Below are positions 31,983 to 40,817 of a stretch of DNA of 64,000 nucleotides, in pieces. Source of the DNA: Gammaproteobacteria bacterium. GTDB lineage: Bacteria > Pseudomonadota > Gammaproteobacteria > Arenicellales > Poriferihabitantaceae. Under the pieces are notes generated by a model. It made no database searches. It had not been told where the DNA came from and saw only the letters and a program-made list of their open reading frames with translations. How positions within the stretch are numbered: the first letter of the stretch is position 1; each line of letters begins with the position of its first letter. Location of the stretch: positions 124,001 to 188,000 of the forward strand of contig JAUILZ010000001.1 of the NCBI GenBank assembly GCA_030432755.1. The letters are read 5' to 3'. Both the position numbers and the translations under genes were made by a program.

Positions 31983-32273
31983 ATGTTGTCCAGAGAAGCC
32001 TACCAGGAGAAACTTTCCGCCCAGCTCGATTTCTGGCGCGCGAAGATCGACCAGCTCGAAGGGCAGGCGCGCAAGGCGGATGCCGACGCCCGGATCAGGT
32101 ACAACGAACAACTCGAGGATCTCAAGGCGAAACAGTCAGCGGCGGAAGCCCGGCTGGAAGAACTGAAAACCGCTGGCGATGACGCCTGGAAAGATCTGCG
32201 AGGCGGACTGGAAGATGCCTGGCGCAAGATGGATGATTCCACTGACTCCGCCGTGAAGCGGTTCAAGCAGTAA
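31983..32273 (+). CDS. Coiled-coil stress protein (sll1863-like)
   Basis: A 96-residue, highly charged helical protein (EAYQEKLSAQLDFWRAKIDQ, then Ala/Lys/Glu heptads to the C-terminus, GDDAWKDLRGGLEDAWRKMD). Such proteins are annotated as sll1863-type stress-response proteins, soluble coiled coils of unknown mechanism. ATG 31983 follows CGGAG; an upstream in-frame ATG at 31920 lies within the palindrome region and is less likely. A lipoprotein gene with a similar charged repeat pattern follows 48 bp downstream. Confidence 0.8.
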   Translation: MLSREAYQEKLSAQLDFWRAKIDQLEGQARKADADARIRYNEQLEDLKAKQSAAEARLEELKTAGDDAWKDLRGGLEDAWRKMDDSTDSAVKRFKQ

Positions 32274-32321
32274 CACGGAGACAGGATGGAAACGGACAAT
32301 CACCACACCAGAGAGATGACC

Positions 32322-32564
32322 ATGAAGTACGATACCGATCGCGAACACGGCGCATTTCGCCCGCGCGCGCTCCTCGCCGCGGCGCTCGCCTCACTGTTCC
32401 TGCTTGTTGCCTGCGAGGAGAAGGGACCCGCCGAGAAGGCCGGAGAGAAGATCGACGAGGCAGTTGAGGAGGCCCAGGACAAGGCCGAGGATGTCGTCGA
32501 CGAGGCGGAAGACAAGGTGGATGAAGCCGGCGACGCGGTCAAGGAGGCCGTGAATCAGAACTGA
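32322..32564 (+). CDS. Small coiled-coil lipoprotein
   Basis: An 80-residue protein with a lipoprotein signal (LLAAALASLFLLVAC, lipobox LVAC) followed by an acidic Lys/Glu/Asp/Val heptad helix (EKAGEKIDEAVEEAQDKAED and onwards) to the end. It is probably anchored in the outer membrane as an extended helix, reminiscent in form of Lpp- or YtxH-like spacers. The start is ATG 32322; ATG 32316 and 32286 are in frame. It shares a unit with the sll1863-like gene and is followed by a hairpin. Confidence 0.75.
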   Translation: MKYDTDREHGAFRPRALLAAALASLFLLVACEEKGPAEKAGEKIDEAVEEAQDKAEDVVDEAEDKVDEAGDAVKEAVNQN

Positions 32565-32585
32565 TTCCGCAGGCACACCAATCCG

Positions 32586-32610
32586 GACCGGGCCTTTCAA
32601 GGGCCCGGTC
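32586..32610 (+). terminator. Hairpin terminator after the lipoprotein gene
   Basis: GACCGGGCC (32586-32594) pairs perfectly with GGCCCGGTC (32602-32610) around a 7-nt loop, 21 bp past the stop codon. There is little T-tract, so termination may be partial. Confidence 0.45.
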
Positions 32611-32852
32611 ACTGTGAGTTCCGGCCAACGGCGGACGGCCGGCAGCTGACCCCGGATCCGGGGAGTCGGGCACTGGCGTATCGTTGTACAATGCCCTGAC
32701 AATCCAGCCGTGCGAAGGAGTGCCGCGCCAGTCCGGAGCCTTCGAATGCCCGGCATGATCCTCCAAAATTCAGCCAGCATGGGATTCAGGGAATGCGCAG
32801 TACGGTAAAACGACTTGATGTCCGGGCGGGAACAGGAAGTCCCAGGGTGGCG

Positions 32853-34205
32853 ATGTGCACGCGCCTGCAAAGATGCCATTCATCGATTCGCCAACGGATG
32901 CCAACGATAGCGGCGATACTGGTTTCCTCACTGGCCGCGGCAGATAACTACGAACAGCCTCCCGAGCTCTCTGCCGCCACGGAGTTCACCGGTATTCCGC
33001 TGGAGGGAAACCGCTACAGGATCAATCCGGTTGTCAGTACCGACGGTTTCCTGACGCGCACGGAAATCACCAGTGATTTCGGCGTGTTCGAGGCTGCCGG
33101 ACCCGGGATGCTCGAGGTGCGGCTTTCCGAGATCGCCGCGCTGGACAAGCTGGAGACGCTTGAGGATTCGGAGGAGTTTCAACGCGGCGCAAAGGAATCG
33201 GTTGACGAAAAGGTGGCCGGGGTAAAAAAGCTGATCGACCAGCCCAGGGAAACCGCCGCGGGAATCTCCGAGGGCGTCGGACGCTTCTTCAAGCGGGCCT
33301 CGCGGGCGACAAAGACCGGGTGGCAGAACGCGAGGGATATTCTGAACGAGCCCGACAACGGGGAAGCCGCGGCCCAGTCCAGTCTGCCGGGCGCGGCCCT
33401 GACGCCCGAGTCGGCAGAGACGGAGAACCGGTACGCAATGGCCTTGCGTGCTTCGGGATCGACCGCTGCGGATATTTTGGGCTTCGAGGATTCGAGGCGA
33501 CGCCTCGCGAACCGGCTCGGCATCAATCCCTATTCCACGAACCTGGTACTGAACGAGCGACTGGATGAGGTTACGCGATCCATTTTCGCTGGCGACCTGT
33601 CGGTGGACGTGCTCACGAGCCTGATACCGGGGGCGATGCTGGTCACCGCGTCATCCACGGCCACCGACTGGGTGTTCGAGACCCCGCCCGGTGACCTGCG
33701 CGTCATGGTGGATGAGGGCTTGCAGTCCATGGGAATTGACCAGGAATCGATTGACCTGCTGCTGCGCCATAAACACTACCCGTTGTCTTATCAGGCGGCG
33801 ATCTACTCCACGCTACAGTCGCTCGATGGAGTTACCGGCAAGGAGATCGTCTTGCCCATCGCATTGTCGGCGCACACGTTTGACCAGGCGAGATTCGTCA
33901 TCAACACGCTGGGCATGCTGTCGCGCTACCACCAGTCCCGCACGCCAATAAAGGTCTTGCGGGGGCTGGGCACCATCGTCGCGGAAGACGAAAGCGGCGC
34001 GGTCGTGGTCGCAGCGCCAGTCGACCACGTGGCCTGGACCGCCGACCTTGAGCGCTTCGTGAGCCGGCCCGAGTTTGCAGGAAGGGACGTGCAACTCAGT
34101 ATTGCCGGCGCCTATACCCCCGCGGCTAAAGATGCCCTGGCCCAACGCGGTTGGCAGATCCACGAAGACAGCCCGCTGTTCGAGCCATTGCACAAGATCC
34201 GGTAG
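32853..34205 (+). CDS. Hypothetical exported protein
   Basis: A 450-residue protein, not recognised. From ATG 32853 the N-terminus has a basic region and a hydrophobic core MPTIAAILVSSLAAA, a plausible signal peptide; ATG 32898 starts at that core. The body is acidic and mixed: GFLTRTEITSDFGVFEAAGPG, a helical stretch FQRGAKESVDEKVAGVKKLI, and a C-terminal part rich in short strands. There is no catalytic motif. The two-part layout, with a helical phasin-like segment at about 95-170, hints at a surface or membrane-associated role. It is convergent with the HtrA-like gene, 40 bp away. Confidence 0.6.
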   Translation: MCTRLQRCHSSIRQRMPTIAAILVSSLAAADNYEQPPELSAATEFTGIPLEGNRYRINPVVSTDGFLTRTEITSDFGVFEAAGPGMLEVRLSEIAALDKLETLEDSEEFQRGAKESVDEKVAGVKKLIDQPRETAAGISEGVGRFFKRASRATKTGWQNARDILNEPDNGEAAAQSSLPGAALTPESAETENRYAMALRASGSTAADILGFEDSRRRLANRLGINPYSTNLVLNERLDEVTRSIFAGDLSVDVLTSLIPGAMLVTASSTATDWVFETPPGDLRVMVDEGLQSMGIDQESIDLLLRHKHYPLSYQAAIYSTLQSLDGVTGKEIVLPIALSAHTFDQARFVINTLGMLSRYHQSRTPIKVLRGLGTIVAEDESGAVVVAAPVDHVAWTADLERFVSRPEFAGRDVQLSIAGAYTPAAKDALAQRGWQIHEDSPLFEPLHKIR

Positions 34206-34245
34206 AAACGGGCTCAAAAAGGCCTGCGCTTGGTGCTACTACGGT

Positions 34246-35319
34246 TCAGGGTTTGTTGGCGACGAGGGTAACCTCGCGGCCATCCCGGTAGACCACCATC
34301 TCCACGGGTTCGCCGTGCGCCCGATGGCCGAGATAGTGGTAGACCTGCCCCATGCTGTCGCGGGTGAAGTGCAGCGGATGACCACCGATGCTGAGGATGA
34401 TATCGCCGCCGAGCTTGAGCGAACGTCCGGCGATGACAGCGTCGATGGTGCCCGCGCGGACGCCGAGGGCGTGGGCAAGTGATCCATCGGCAACGTTCTG
34501 CACCAGAACGCTGTCGATATAGGGTACCAGTAACGCGCTCGCGAGCGTCGCGTCCATGGGCAGTACCTCGACGCCGCCCCAGACCTCGCCAAATTCCATG
34601 AACAGGGAGCGGATCATGTTGGCGCTGGCGACGAATGCCATACCGTTGGCATCCGTTCGGATGTGGCTGACGATACCCATCACCTCGCCCGCGTTATTGA
34701 ACATGGGTCCTCCTGAATTGCCCGGATTGATGGCGGCATCGGTTTGCAGGAACTCGGTGTTGGCAACGTTGAACGAACCGGTGTCTTTCGGCCGCCCGCT
34801 CAGGTGACCGATCGTCACCGTCTGGGAGAAACCGAAGGGCGCGCCAATGACCATGACCTCCTCGCCCATCCGCAACTGGTCGGAATTCCCCATGGTTGCG
34901 ACCTGGAGGTGGGGCGGCGGATCGACAATCCGGATCAGGCCGATATCGGCGAACGGAAAGGTGGAGATCACGCGCGCGGCGTGAATCTCACCGTTTTTCA
35001 GGTGTACCTCGAGCGAGTCCGCGAGGTCGGCGACATGGGACGCGGTGAGCACCAGCCCGGAGTCGTTGACGATGACCCCGGAGCCGGCTTGCACCTGTTC
35101 ACTCGACACGGCGCCGGCGCGAGTCACGGCCCGGCTGTGCTGCGTGCTGAAGATGGCCACCACCGAGTCACTGACCCGGTCGTAGAGGTCGCTCAGGTCC
35201 GTGGCGTACACCGGTTGCAATGAAGCAGCAAGTAACCAGGTGAGGGTGAATCCGGAGAAAGCCCGGGAAACCCTGTGTCCGTTGCGTTCCGCCTGATCGT
35301 CATCCTGTTTCCGTTTCAT
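34246..35319 (-). CDS. HtrA/DegP-like serine protease with PDZ domain
   Basis: A 357-residue S1C protease. A signal peptide-like segment (FTLTWLLAASLQPVYA) precedes the catalytic domain. The triad is His95 (LTASHVAD), Asp125 (FADIGLIRI) and Ser202 (NPGNSGGPMF), so it is intact. One PDZ-like domain occupies ~240-357 (VLVQNVADGSLAHALGVRAG, GGDIILSIGG). It is predicted periplasmic, degrading or chaperoning misfolded envelope proteins. The start ATG 35319 follows GGGAGG; an upstream in-frame ATG (35400) would add 27 residues without family support. Only one PDZ is present, as in DegS-type members. Confidence 0.88.
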   Translation of the reverse strand: MKRKQDDDQAERNGHRVSRAFSGFTLTWLLAASLQPVYATDLSDLYDRVSDSVVAIFSTQHSRAVTRAGAVSSEQVQAGSGVIVNDSGLVLTASHVADLADSLEVHLKNGEIHAARVISTFPFADIGLIRIVDPPPHLQVATMGNSDQLRMGEEVMVIGAPFGFSQTVTIGHLSGRPKDTGSFNVANTEFLQTDAAINPGNSGGPMFNNAGEVMGIVSHIRTDANGMAFVASANMIRSLFMEFGEVWGGVEVLPMDATLASALLVPYIDSVLVQNVADGSLAHALGVRAGTIDAVIAGRSLKLGGDIILSIGGHPLHFTRDSMGQVYHYLGHRAHGEPVEMVVYRDGREVTLVANKP

Positions 35320-35515
35320 CCTTATCAATCCTCCCGGAGTTTCCGCGTGTGGCAGTTGATGCAAGGGCCATGAAATCCAGCCGCGCGCGGCGGTGTTCAT
35401 CCTCGCGACCCCGCGGCTTATCCTACACCGGAAGTGGAACTGACGTGGGTCGGGCTTCGCCGTTGGTCGAGGTGGCGTAGAATCGGCGTACCGGTACCAT
35501 CAGGAATTCCCCGAC

Positions 35516-36649
35516 ATGTCACTCGAGCTTACTCCGCGGCAACGATCACTCGTGGCGATCGCCGTGTCCATTCTCTCGGTGGTGGTGATCATCTCCGCGG
35601 TGGCATTTTCTGCGGTGCTCGTTGTGAAATTCTTCCGCGCGTTCAGTCATGTCTTCCTGCCGCTGGCCGTGGCCGCGATATTCGCCATGGTGCTGGAGCC
35701 CTGGTATGGCTGGCTTCAGAACCGTTTGAAACTGGGGCGGGTGTTGTCGCTGGTGGTGCTGTTCCTGTCCATCGTGCTGCCGGTGATCCTGCTGCTGTTC
35801 GTGTTCGGCTCCCTGTTGGTCGTGCAACTCGGCGACCTGTTGCAACAGCTCCCCGCCAAGTGGGTGGAATTCAGCACCTGGCTTCAGGAGAACCGTCCCC
35901 AATGGGAGGCCTTTTTTCGTGAGAGCACGGTCGGCAAGAGTATCGCGGAAACGTTGAAGTCTCCCGGCGTCATACTTGTCCGTATTGGTGATTATCTTGC
36001 GAGCGGGGCGTTATACGCCGGTAGTGGCGTGGCCAAGGGTGTTACCCTGCTGATGGGCTGGGCGGTATTCCCGGTATACCTGGCGTTCTTCCTCATGTTG
36101 CCCAAACTGCGCCCGGATTCGATCACCGCCGAACAGTTGCCCTTTCTCAAGCCCGGCACCGCGGAGGATGCGCTGTACCTGCTGAGGGAGTTCTTCAATC
36201 TCGTGGTGATCTTTTTTCGCGGGCAGTTCGTTATCGCGCTGTTGCAGGGCCTGTTGTTCGCCGCCGGTTTCTCCCTCATCGGCCTCGAATTCGGCGCGGT
36301 TCTCGGCCTGACGCTGGGATTCCTCAACATCGTGCCCTATCTCGGCAGCATGATCGGTCTCGCAATCTGCATCCCCATCGCATGGTTCCAGGCCGGTGGG
36401 GGCGTTGAGCTGGTCCTGCTGCTGCTGGCGGTTTTTACCGTGGTACAGCTCATCGAGGGGTACCTGCTGACGCCACGCATCATGGGCGATCGCACCGGGC
36501 TTCCGCCGCTCGTGATCATCGTCGCGATCTTCTTCTGGGGCTCCGCGCTCGACGGACTGCTCGGTATGATCCTGGCGATACCACTGACGGCCTTCCTGGT
36601 GGTCGTGTGGCGCCTGATCAGGACGAAGTACATCAGTCCGATCTTCTGA
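35516..36649 (+). CDS. AI-2E family transporter (PerM/TqsA-like)
   Basis: A 377-residue membrane protein of the UPF0118 family: paired N-terminal helices, a cytoplasmic-type amphipathic middle (QLPAKWVEFSTWLQENRP), then GLEFGAVLGLTLGFLNIVPYLGSMIG and a C-terminal EGYLLTPRIMGDRTGLPPLV signature. Members range from AI-2 exporters to Na+/H+ antiporters and PerM, so the label is a family name, not a substrate call. It is followed by the SYLF gene on the same strand, but a separate promoter lies at 36731. Confidence 0.88.
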   Translation: MSLELTPRQRSLVAIAVSILSVVVIISAVAFSAVLVVKFFRAFSHVFLPLAVAAIFAMVLEPWYGWLQNRLKLGRVLSLVVLFLSIVLPVILLLFVFGSLLVVQLGDLLQQLPAKWVEFSTWLQENRPQWEAFFRESTVGKSIAETLKSPGVILVRIGDYLASGALYAGSGVAKGVTLLMGWAVFPVYLAFFLMLPKLRPDSITAEQLPFLKPGTAEDALYLLREFFNLVVIFFRGQFVIALLQGLLFAAGFSLIGLEFGAVLGLTLGFLNIVPYLGSMIGLAICIPIAWFQAGGGVELVLLLLAVFTVVQLIEGYLLTPRIMGDRTGLPPLVIIVAIFFWGSALDGLLGMILAIPLTAFLVVVWRLIRTKYISPIF

Positions 36650-36730
36650 CGGCGTCGGCGTTCGCCATCCATCTGCATCCCCGCGCGGGATTTCACGGGC
36701 TGCCGGAGGCTCGAATTGGCCCCCTGGAAT

Positions 36731-36760
36731 TTGCCCGGCCTTCGGCCGAAAGAGTATACT
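36731..36760 (+). promoter_or_regulatory. Candidate promoter of the SYLF gene
   Basis: TTGCCC (36731-36736), 18 bp, TATACT (36755-36760). It is about 130 bp upstream of the SYLF start codon, after the AI-2E gene stop. A GC-rich hairpin, CGGCCTTCGGCCG, lies within the spacer. Confidence 0.4.
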
Positions 36761-36889
36761 TTCGTTGCGGGCGACAGCATGGCCCTGGCGGTCAGTTTCT
36801 CCTGTGCATCAATGGCGAAATGGACGTCGGGCGATGGCGACACTCCGACGCAACAGGGTTTACATCAGGTTCACACAAGGTATCGAATC

Positions 36890-37489
36890 ATGACAATCAA
36901 GCACGGGATTATTTCGTTGAATGGAATTGGCAAGTTGCTGCTCGCGGCGGTCTTGTTCCTCTCGTCGCCTGCCATCGTTTCCGCTGACGAATACACGGAC
37001 ACCATCAACGCCTTCAGGGACGCGGGACAGATCGAGTCGTTTTTCGAAAGCGCCCATGGCTACGCGGTGTTTCCCAATATCGGTAAGGGTGGCATCGGAA
37101 TCGGTGGCGCTCACGGCAAGGGCCGGGTCTACAACAAGGGCCAGCATGTCGGCGATGTCACCATGAACCAGTTGACCATCGGCCTCCAGCTCGGTGGCCA
37201 GGTCTACAGCCAGATGATCTTCTTCGAGGACGAGCGGGCGTTCGAGGAATTCACCTCCGGCAACTTCGAGTTCGGCGCCCAGGCCACCGCGGTGGCGCTC
37301 ACCGCCGGTGTTTCCGCCCAGGCGAATACGGGTGGCGGGGCTTCCGCGGGCGCGAGCGGGGGAGAGCATGACGCCACCGGCGTGCACGGCGGTTACCGCA
37401 AGGGCATGGCCGTGTTCACCATCGCCAAGGGCGGGCTGATGTACGAAGCCTCGCTGGGCGGGCAGAAGTTCAAGTACGAAGCGCTCTAG
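36890..37489 (+). CDS. SYLF (DUF500) domain lipid-binding protein
   Basis: A 199-residue exported protein. A signal peptide spans about 1-32 (GKLLLAAVLFLSSPAIVSA). The SYLF core follows: ESAHGYAVFPNIGKGGIGIGGAHGKGRVY, then QLTIGLQLGGQVYSQMIFF and FEFGAQATAVALTAGVSAQA. Bacterial SYLF proteins are associated with the envelope and bind phosphoinositide-like lipids in eukaryotic relatives. ATG 36890 gives a clean signal; the frame is open upstream to 36716 but without one. It sits amid other envelope-stress genes. Confidence 0.88.
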   Translation: MTIKHGIISLNGIGKLLLAAVLFLSSPAIVSADEYTDTINAFRDAGQIESFFESAHGYAVFPNIGKGGIGIGGAHGKGRVYNKGQHVGDVTMNQLTIGLQLGGQVYSQMIFFEDERAFEEFTSGNFEFGAQATAVALTAGVSAQANTGGGASAGASGGEHDATGVHGGYRKGMAVFTIAKGGLMYEASLGGQKFKYEAL

Positions 37490-37594
37490 AAAGGTGCGCC
37501 GGGCGGCGCCAGCTACAGATACTGGTCGACTTCCCGTTCAACGCGCTCCCCTGGCTGAGTATCTGCAAGGTTTCTGCCAGCCAGTCAGCCGCGC

Positions 37595-38536
37595 GTGACT
37601 GATCTCTACCGGGCAATCTGGCGCCACACCGGGCGCCAGCAATTGCTGGTCATCCTCCTCACCCTCATCGTCGCCGCGCTGGCGGCGGTACCGCTCGACT
37701 ACCAGAAACGGATCATCAACGGCATGGGCGAGGGCCGTGACTTCGAGCCTTTGCTGGTGCTCGGGTTGGAAATGGTGTTGGTGATCCTGGTAAGCCTGGT
37801 GCTCAAGGCGCTTCTCCGCTATCGCTCGGAGATCATCGGTGAATCCATCATCCGCCATGTGCGTACGCTGGGCGTGAAACGGGCGTCAGCGGCCGGAGAA
37901 GGCGACCAGAGGCAGGACGATCGCGGCACGCTGGCAAATATCGTCTCGTCGGAATCCGAGGCGGTGGGGCGCTTCGTCGGTGGCTCGATCGCCGAGCCGC
38001 TGCTCCAGGCCGGAACCCTGGTCAGCGTCATTGGTTACATCGCCGTGATGCAGCCCATGCTGGGCCTGGTCGCGGCCATCATGGTTCTGCCCCAGGCTGT
38101 ACTGGTGATCCTGACCCAGTCGAAGGTCAACGAGCTGGTGCGGGAACGCGTGGTGGTCCTGCGCGGCGCCCTGGATACGCTGTCCGCGGGCGGCCTCGAT
38201 GCGGTGCAATCCGCTGTCCTCGAAGATTTTGACCGTCTCTACGACAACCGCCGCCGCATCTTCCTCTGGAAGACCTCTGTCAAGATGGTGCTCGGCATGA
38301 TCAATGGCGCCGCGCTGGTGGCGGTGCTGGTATTCGGCGGCTGGCTGGTGATCCAGGGACGGGGCGACGTGGGCAGCGTTGTCGCCGCCACTGTCGGCCT
38401 CGGCCGCATCCAGGGCCCGTGGAAGGAGCTGATCGCCTTTTTCCGCAGCATGAGCGTGGTGCGGGTGCAGTTCGAACTGCTCCGCAGCTTTACCGGTCCG
38501 GAGTCGCGGCCGATAGCCCCCGCACCGCAGGGGTAA
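37595..38536 (+). CDS. ABC transporter transmembrane region without ATPase domain
   Basis: A 313-residue protein with the six-helix fold of type-I ABC exporters (LLVILLTLIVAALAAVPLDY, helix pairs to ~295), including a coupling-like region and the RVVVLRGALDTLSAGGLDAV helix. The frame ends at residue 313 after AFFRSMSVVRVQFELL, where a nucleotide-binding domain would normally begin. No Walker A/B follows on either strand before the next gene, so it is an orphan membrane domain, either a remnant or a half-protein that partners a separate ATPase. It starts with GTG. ABC membrane-domain homology is clear; function unknown. Confidence 0.7.
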   Translation: MTDLYRAIWRHTGRQQLLVILLTLIVAALAAVPLDYQKRIINGMGEGRDFEPLLVLGLEMVLVILVSLVLKALLRYRSEIIGESIIRHVRTLGVKRASAAGEGDQRQDDRGTLANIVSSESEAVGRFVGGSIAEPLLQAGTLVSVIGYIAVMQPMLGLVAAIMVLPQAVLVILTQSKVNELVRERVVVLRGALDTLSAGGLDAVQSAVLEDFDRLYDNRRRIFLWKTSVKMVLGMINGAALVAVLVFGGWLVIQGRGDVGSVVAATVGLGRIQGPWKELIAFFRSMSVVRVQFELLRSFTGPESRPIAPAPQG

Positions 38537-38547
38537 GGGGTAGCAGG

Positions 38548-39210
38548 CTAGCTACCGGTCATGTTGGCGATGAAGGCGTTGGATTCGGCGATGGAGGCGT
38601 TCATCTTGTCGATCAGGCCGTTGATGTCCACCTTCAGCGAGTCGAATTCACCCTTGAGCGAGCCAATGGCCTGGGCGTTCAGGTTGTGCTTGAGGAACAG
38701 CACGTTGTCGTGAAACACCGCGAGCACCGGGTCCATGCTGGCTTCGGCCTCGTGCATGCTCTTCAGCATGGTGTCGTACTGTGACCGCGTCGCCTTGAGC
38801 TGCTTGCTACTGGCGTCGCGCAATTCCTTGTTGTCGTACTCGTCGAGTTCGTCCTCCCATTCGTCGAACAGCGCTTCGGAAACCGATTCAATGGAATCGA
38901 TCCGGTCCGAGACGTCCCGGGCCGCGGACTCGCAGCGCTCGTATTCCTTGTTGAGCTTGTCATAGGCGGCCTTGAGGTCGGTTTCCTCCAGCGCCACCAC
39001 CGATCCGAACTGGTCCAGCGCGGACTGGAATTGGTCCTGGGCGTCCTGCTGGGAATCCCGGGCTTCCTCCACGCGATCCACCATGATATCGCGCTTGGGG
39101 ATGCCGACCTTTTCCATGGTGGCGTAATAGGTGCTGGAGCAGCCGGCGGTGGCCAGGGACAGGGCCACGATGGCGGGATACGAGAGGGTACGAATGTTGA
39201 GCATGTTCAT
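38548..39210 (-). CDS. DUF2959 lipoprotein
   Basis: A 220-residue protein with a lipoprotein signal (IVALSLATAGCSS, Cys at ~23) followed by a long alpha-helical body (DRVEEARDSQQDAQDQFQSA; NKEYERCESAARDVSDRIDSI; AVFHDNVLFLKHNLNAQAI), the DUF2959 pattern. It is predicted to be a membrane-anchored periplasmic helical bundle of unknown function. The start is ATG 39210; ATG 39204 is equally possible. It is convergent with the orphan ABC gene (11 bp apart). The cls gene at 39360-40796 lies upstream on the same strand, its stop 150 bp before this start codon. Confidence 0.82.
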   Translation of the reverse strand: MNMLNIRTLSYPAIVALSLATAGCSSTYYATMEKVGIPKRDIMVDRVEEARDSQQDAQDQFQSALDQFGSVVALEETDLKAAYDKLNKEYERCESAARDVSDRIDSIESVSEALFDEWEDELDEYDNKELRDASSKQLKATRSQYDTMLKSMHEAEASMDPVLAVFHDNVLFLKHNLNAQAIGSLKGEFDSLKVDINGLIDKMNASIAESNAFIANMTGS

Positions 39211-39359
39211 CTTTGAGGCAGTGTATGGTTTCCCGATGGAGGCGACCGGGACGCGTCTGGCGCCCTGCCCGACGAGCGTTGGCGAAACGGTCGACATGGT
39301 CAGCGTCCGTGCGGCCTGTCCCTGTGAGCAGGTGGATACGATGGTAGCAGATTCGGCCG

Positions 39360-40796
39360 TTACTGGACGGGCGCGGTCAAGCGCGCGCTCCGAACCGCGA
39401 GCTTGAACCACCAGGGCCTTTCTTCGAACTCCGTAGCCGTCATTTCGCGCGCATTGCGAAAATCCTCGAGAAGCATGGTTTCCACGGCCTCGTTGAAAGC
39501 CCGGTCCACCGTGATGGCCGTGACTTCGAAATTCAGGCGAAAGGAGCGATTGTCGAAATTGGCGGTGCCGATCATCGACACGGCATCATCGATCAGGAGG
39601 ACCTTCTGGTGGAGGAAACCCTCGGTGTAACGATGGAACGATACGTTGGGCAGGTCCAGTTCATCGAGAAAGGAATAAACCGAGAGCTGGACCAGCAGGT
39701 TGTCCGTCTTGTCAGGGATCAGGATGCGGACCTCCACGCCCCGCAGGGCGGCGAGCTGGATCGATTGGACGATGGCGTCGTCCGGAACGAAATAGGGGCT
39801 TGCGATCCAGACGCGTCGGACAGCGGAACTGAGCGCCTGCTGAAACATCAACGAGGCCGTTTCCATGGCGTCCGCCGGACCGCTGGACAGGACGAGGGCG
39901 GCGCTGTCACCCTGGTCCGCGGGCTGCGCCGACCAGTCCAGCTCGCGCAGGACTTCATCTGTCGCCCAGTGCCAGTCCTCGGCAAAGGACAGTTGCGCGC
40001 CGATGGCGGCGGGACCATGGATTTTCAGGTGGGTGTCGCGCCAGCGACCGAAGTCAGGATCGAGCCCGAGATACTCGTCGCCTACGTTATGGCCACCGAT
40101 CCAGGCGGTGTCGCCGTCGACGACAACGATCTTGCGATGATTGCGGAAATTGATCTGGAACCGGTTTCCCTTACCGCGCGTGGTGCCAAATTCCGCCACC
40201 CTGACACCGCCGGCCCGCAGGTCTTCCAGGTAGGCGTCCGGCATGCCCAGGCTGCCGACGCCGTCATAAGTGAAATACACGTCCACGCCGCGCGCCGCGG
40301 CAGCCTTCATACTACTCGCGAGACGATTGCCGAGACCGTCGGCGCGCACGATGTAAAACTGTACCAGGACGTAGTTTTCCGCCTGGTCGATGCCTTCTAG
40401 AATACTGTTAAAGGTCACCTCGCCGTCCACCAGGAGCTGCAACGCATTGCCGCCGGTGAACGGAACCCGGGCCAGACTCTCCACGCCCTTGATAACGCCC
40501 AGGTTGCGCGCAGAGTGCCTGACTGCAGGTTGCAGACCGGACAGCGCCTGTCCCATGGTGTCCGCCAGCGCAACCAGCTTCTCCTGCTTTGCCTGCTCGT
40601 AACCATGAAAACGGTTGCGTCCGAACACCCAGTAGGCGGGCACCGTGACATAGGGAAACGTCACCAGGGACACAGCCCATGCGATCGATCCCTGGGGCGT
40701 GCGCGTGCTCATGACGGCATGCACCGCGCTCAGCAGGCCGAGCACCTGGAACAGGGCGATGGTGTACAGAATCAAGCGACTGCGCCGGGTTACCAT
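39360..40796 (-). CDS. cls: Cardiolipin synthase (phospholipase D type)
   Basis: A 478-residue ClsA-like enzyme. Two N-terminal membrane helices (LILYTIALFQVLGLLSAVHA, SIAWAVSLVTFPYVTVPAYW) are followed by two HKD catalytic motifs: NHRKIVVVDGD (first) and LHQKVLLIDDA (second), each H-x-K-x4-D. It condenses two phosphatidylglycerol molecules into cardiolipin and glycerol at the inner membrane. It forms one of two PLD-type enzymes in this stretch; the second is at 43157. The repeat-rich exported protein gene lies immediately upstream on the same strand (21 bp gap). Confidence 0.92.
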   Translation of the reverse strand: MVTRRSRLILYTIALFQVLGLLSAVHAVMSTRTPQGSIAWAVSLVTFPYVTVPAYWVFGRNRFHGYEQAKQEKLVALADTMGQALSGLQPAVRHSARNLGVIKGVESLARVPFTGGNALQLLVDGEVTFNSILEGIDQAENYVLVQFYIVRADGLGNRLASSMKAAAARGVDVYFTYDGVGSLGMPDAYLEDLRAGGVRVAEFGTTRGKGNRFQINFRNHRKIVVVDGDTAWIGGHNVGDEYLGLDPDFGRWRDTHLKIHGPAAIGAQLSFAEDWHWATDEVLRELDWSAQPADQGDSAALVLSSGPADAMETASLMFQQALSSAVRRVWIASPYFVPDDAIVQSIQLAALRGVEVRILIPDKTDNLLVQLSVYSFLDELDLPNVSFHRYTEGFLHQKVLLIDDAVSMIGTANFDNRSFRLNFEVTAITVDRAFNEAVETMLLEDFRNAREMTATEFEERPWWFKLAVRSARLTAPVQ

Positions 40797-40817
40797 GGAC
40801 TGCGGGCTGGCGGGCGT

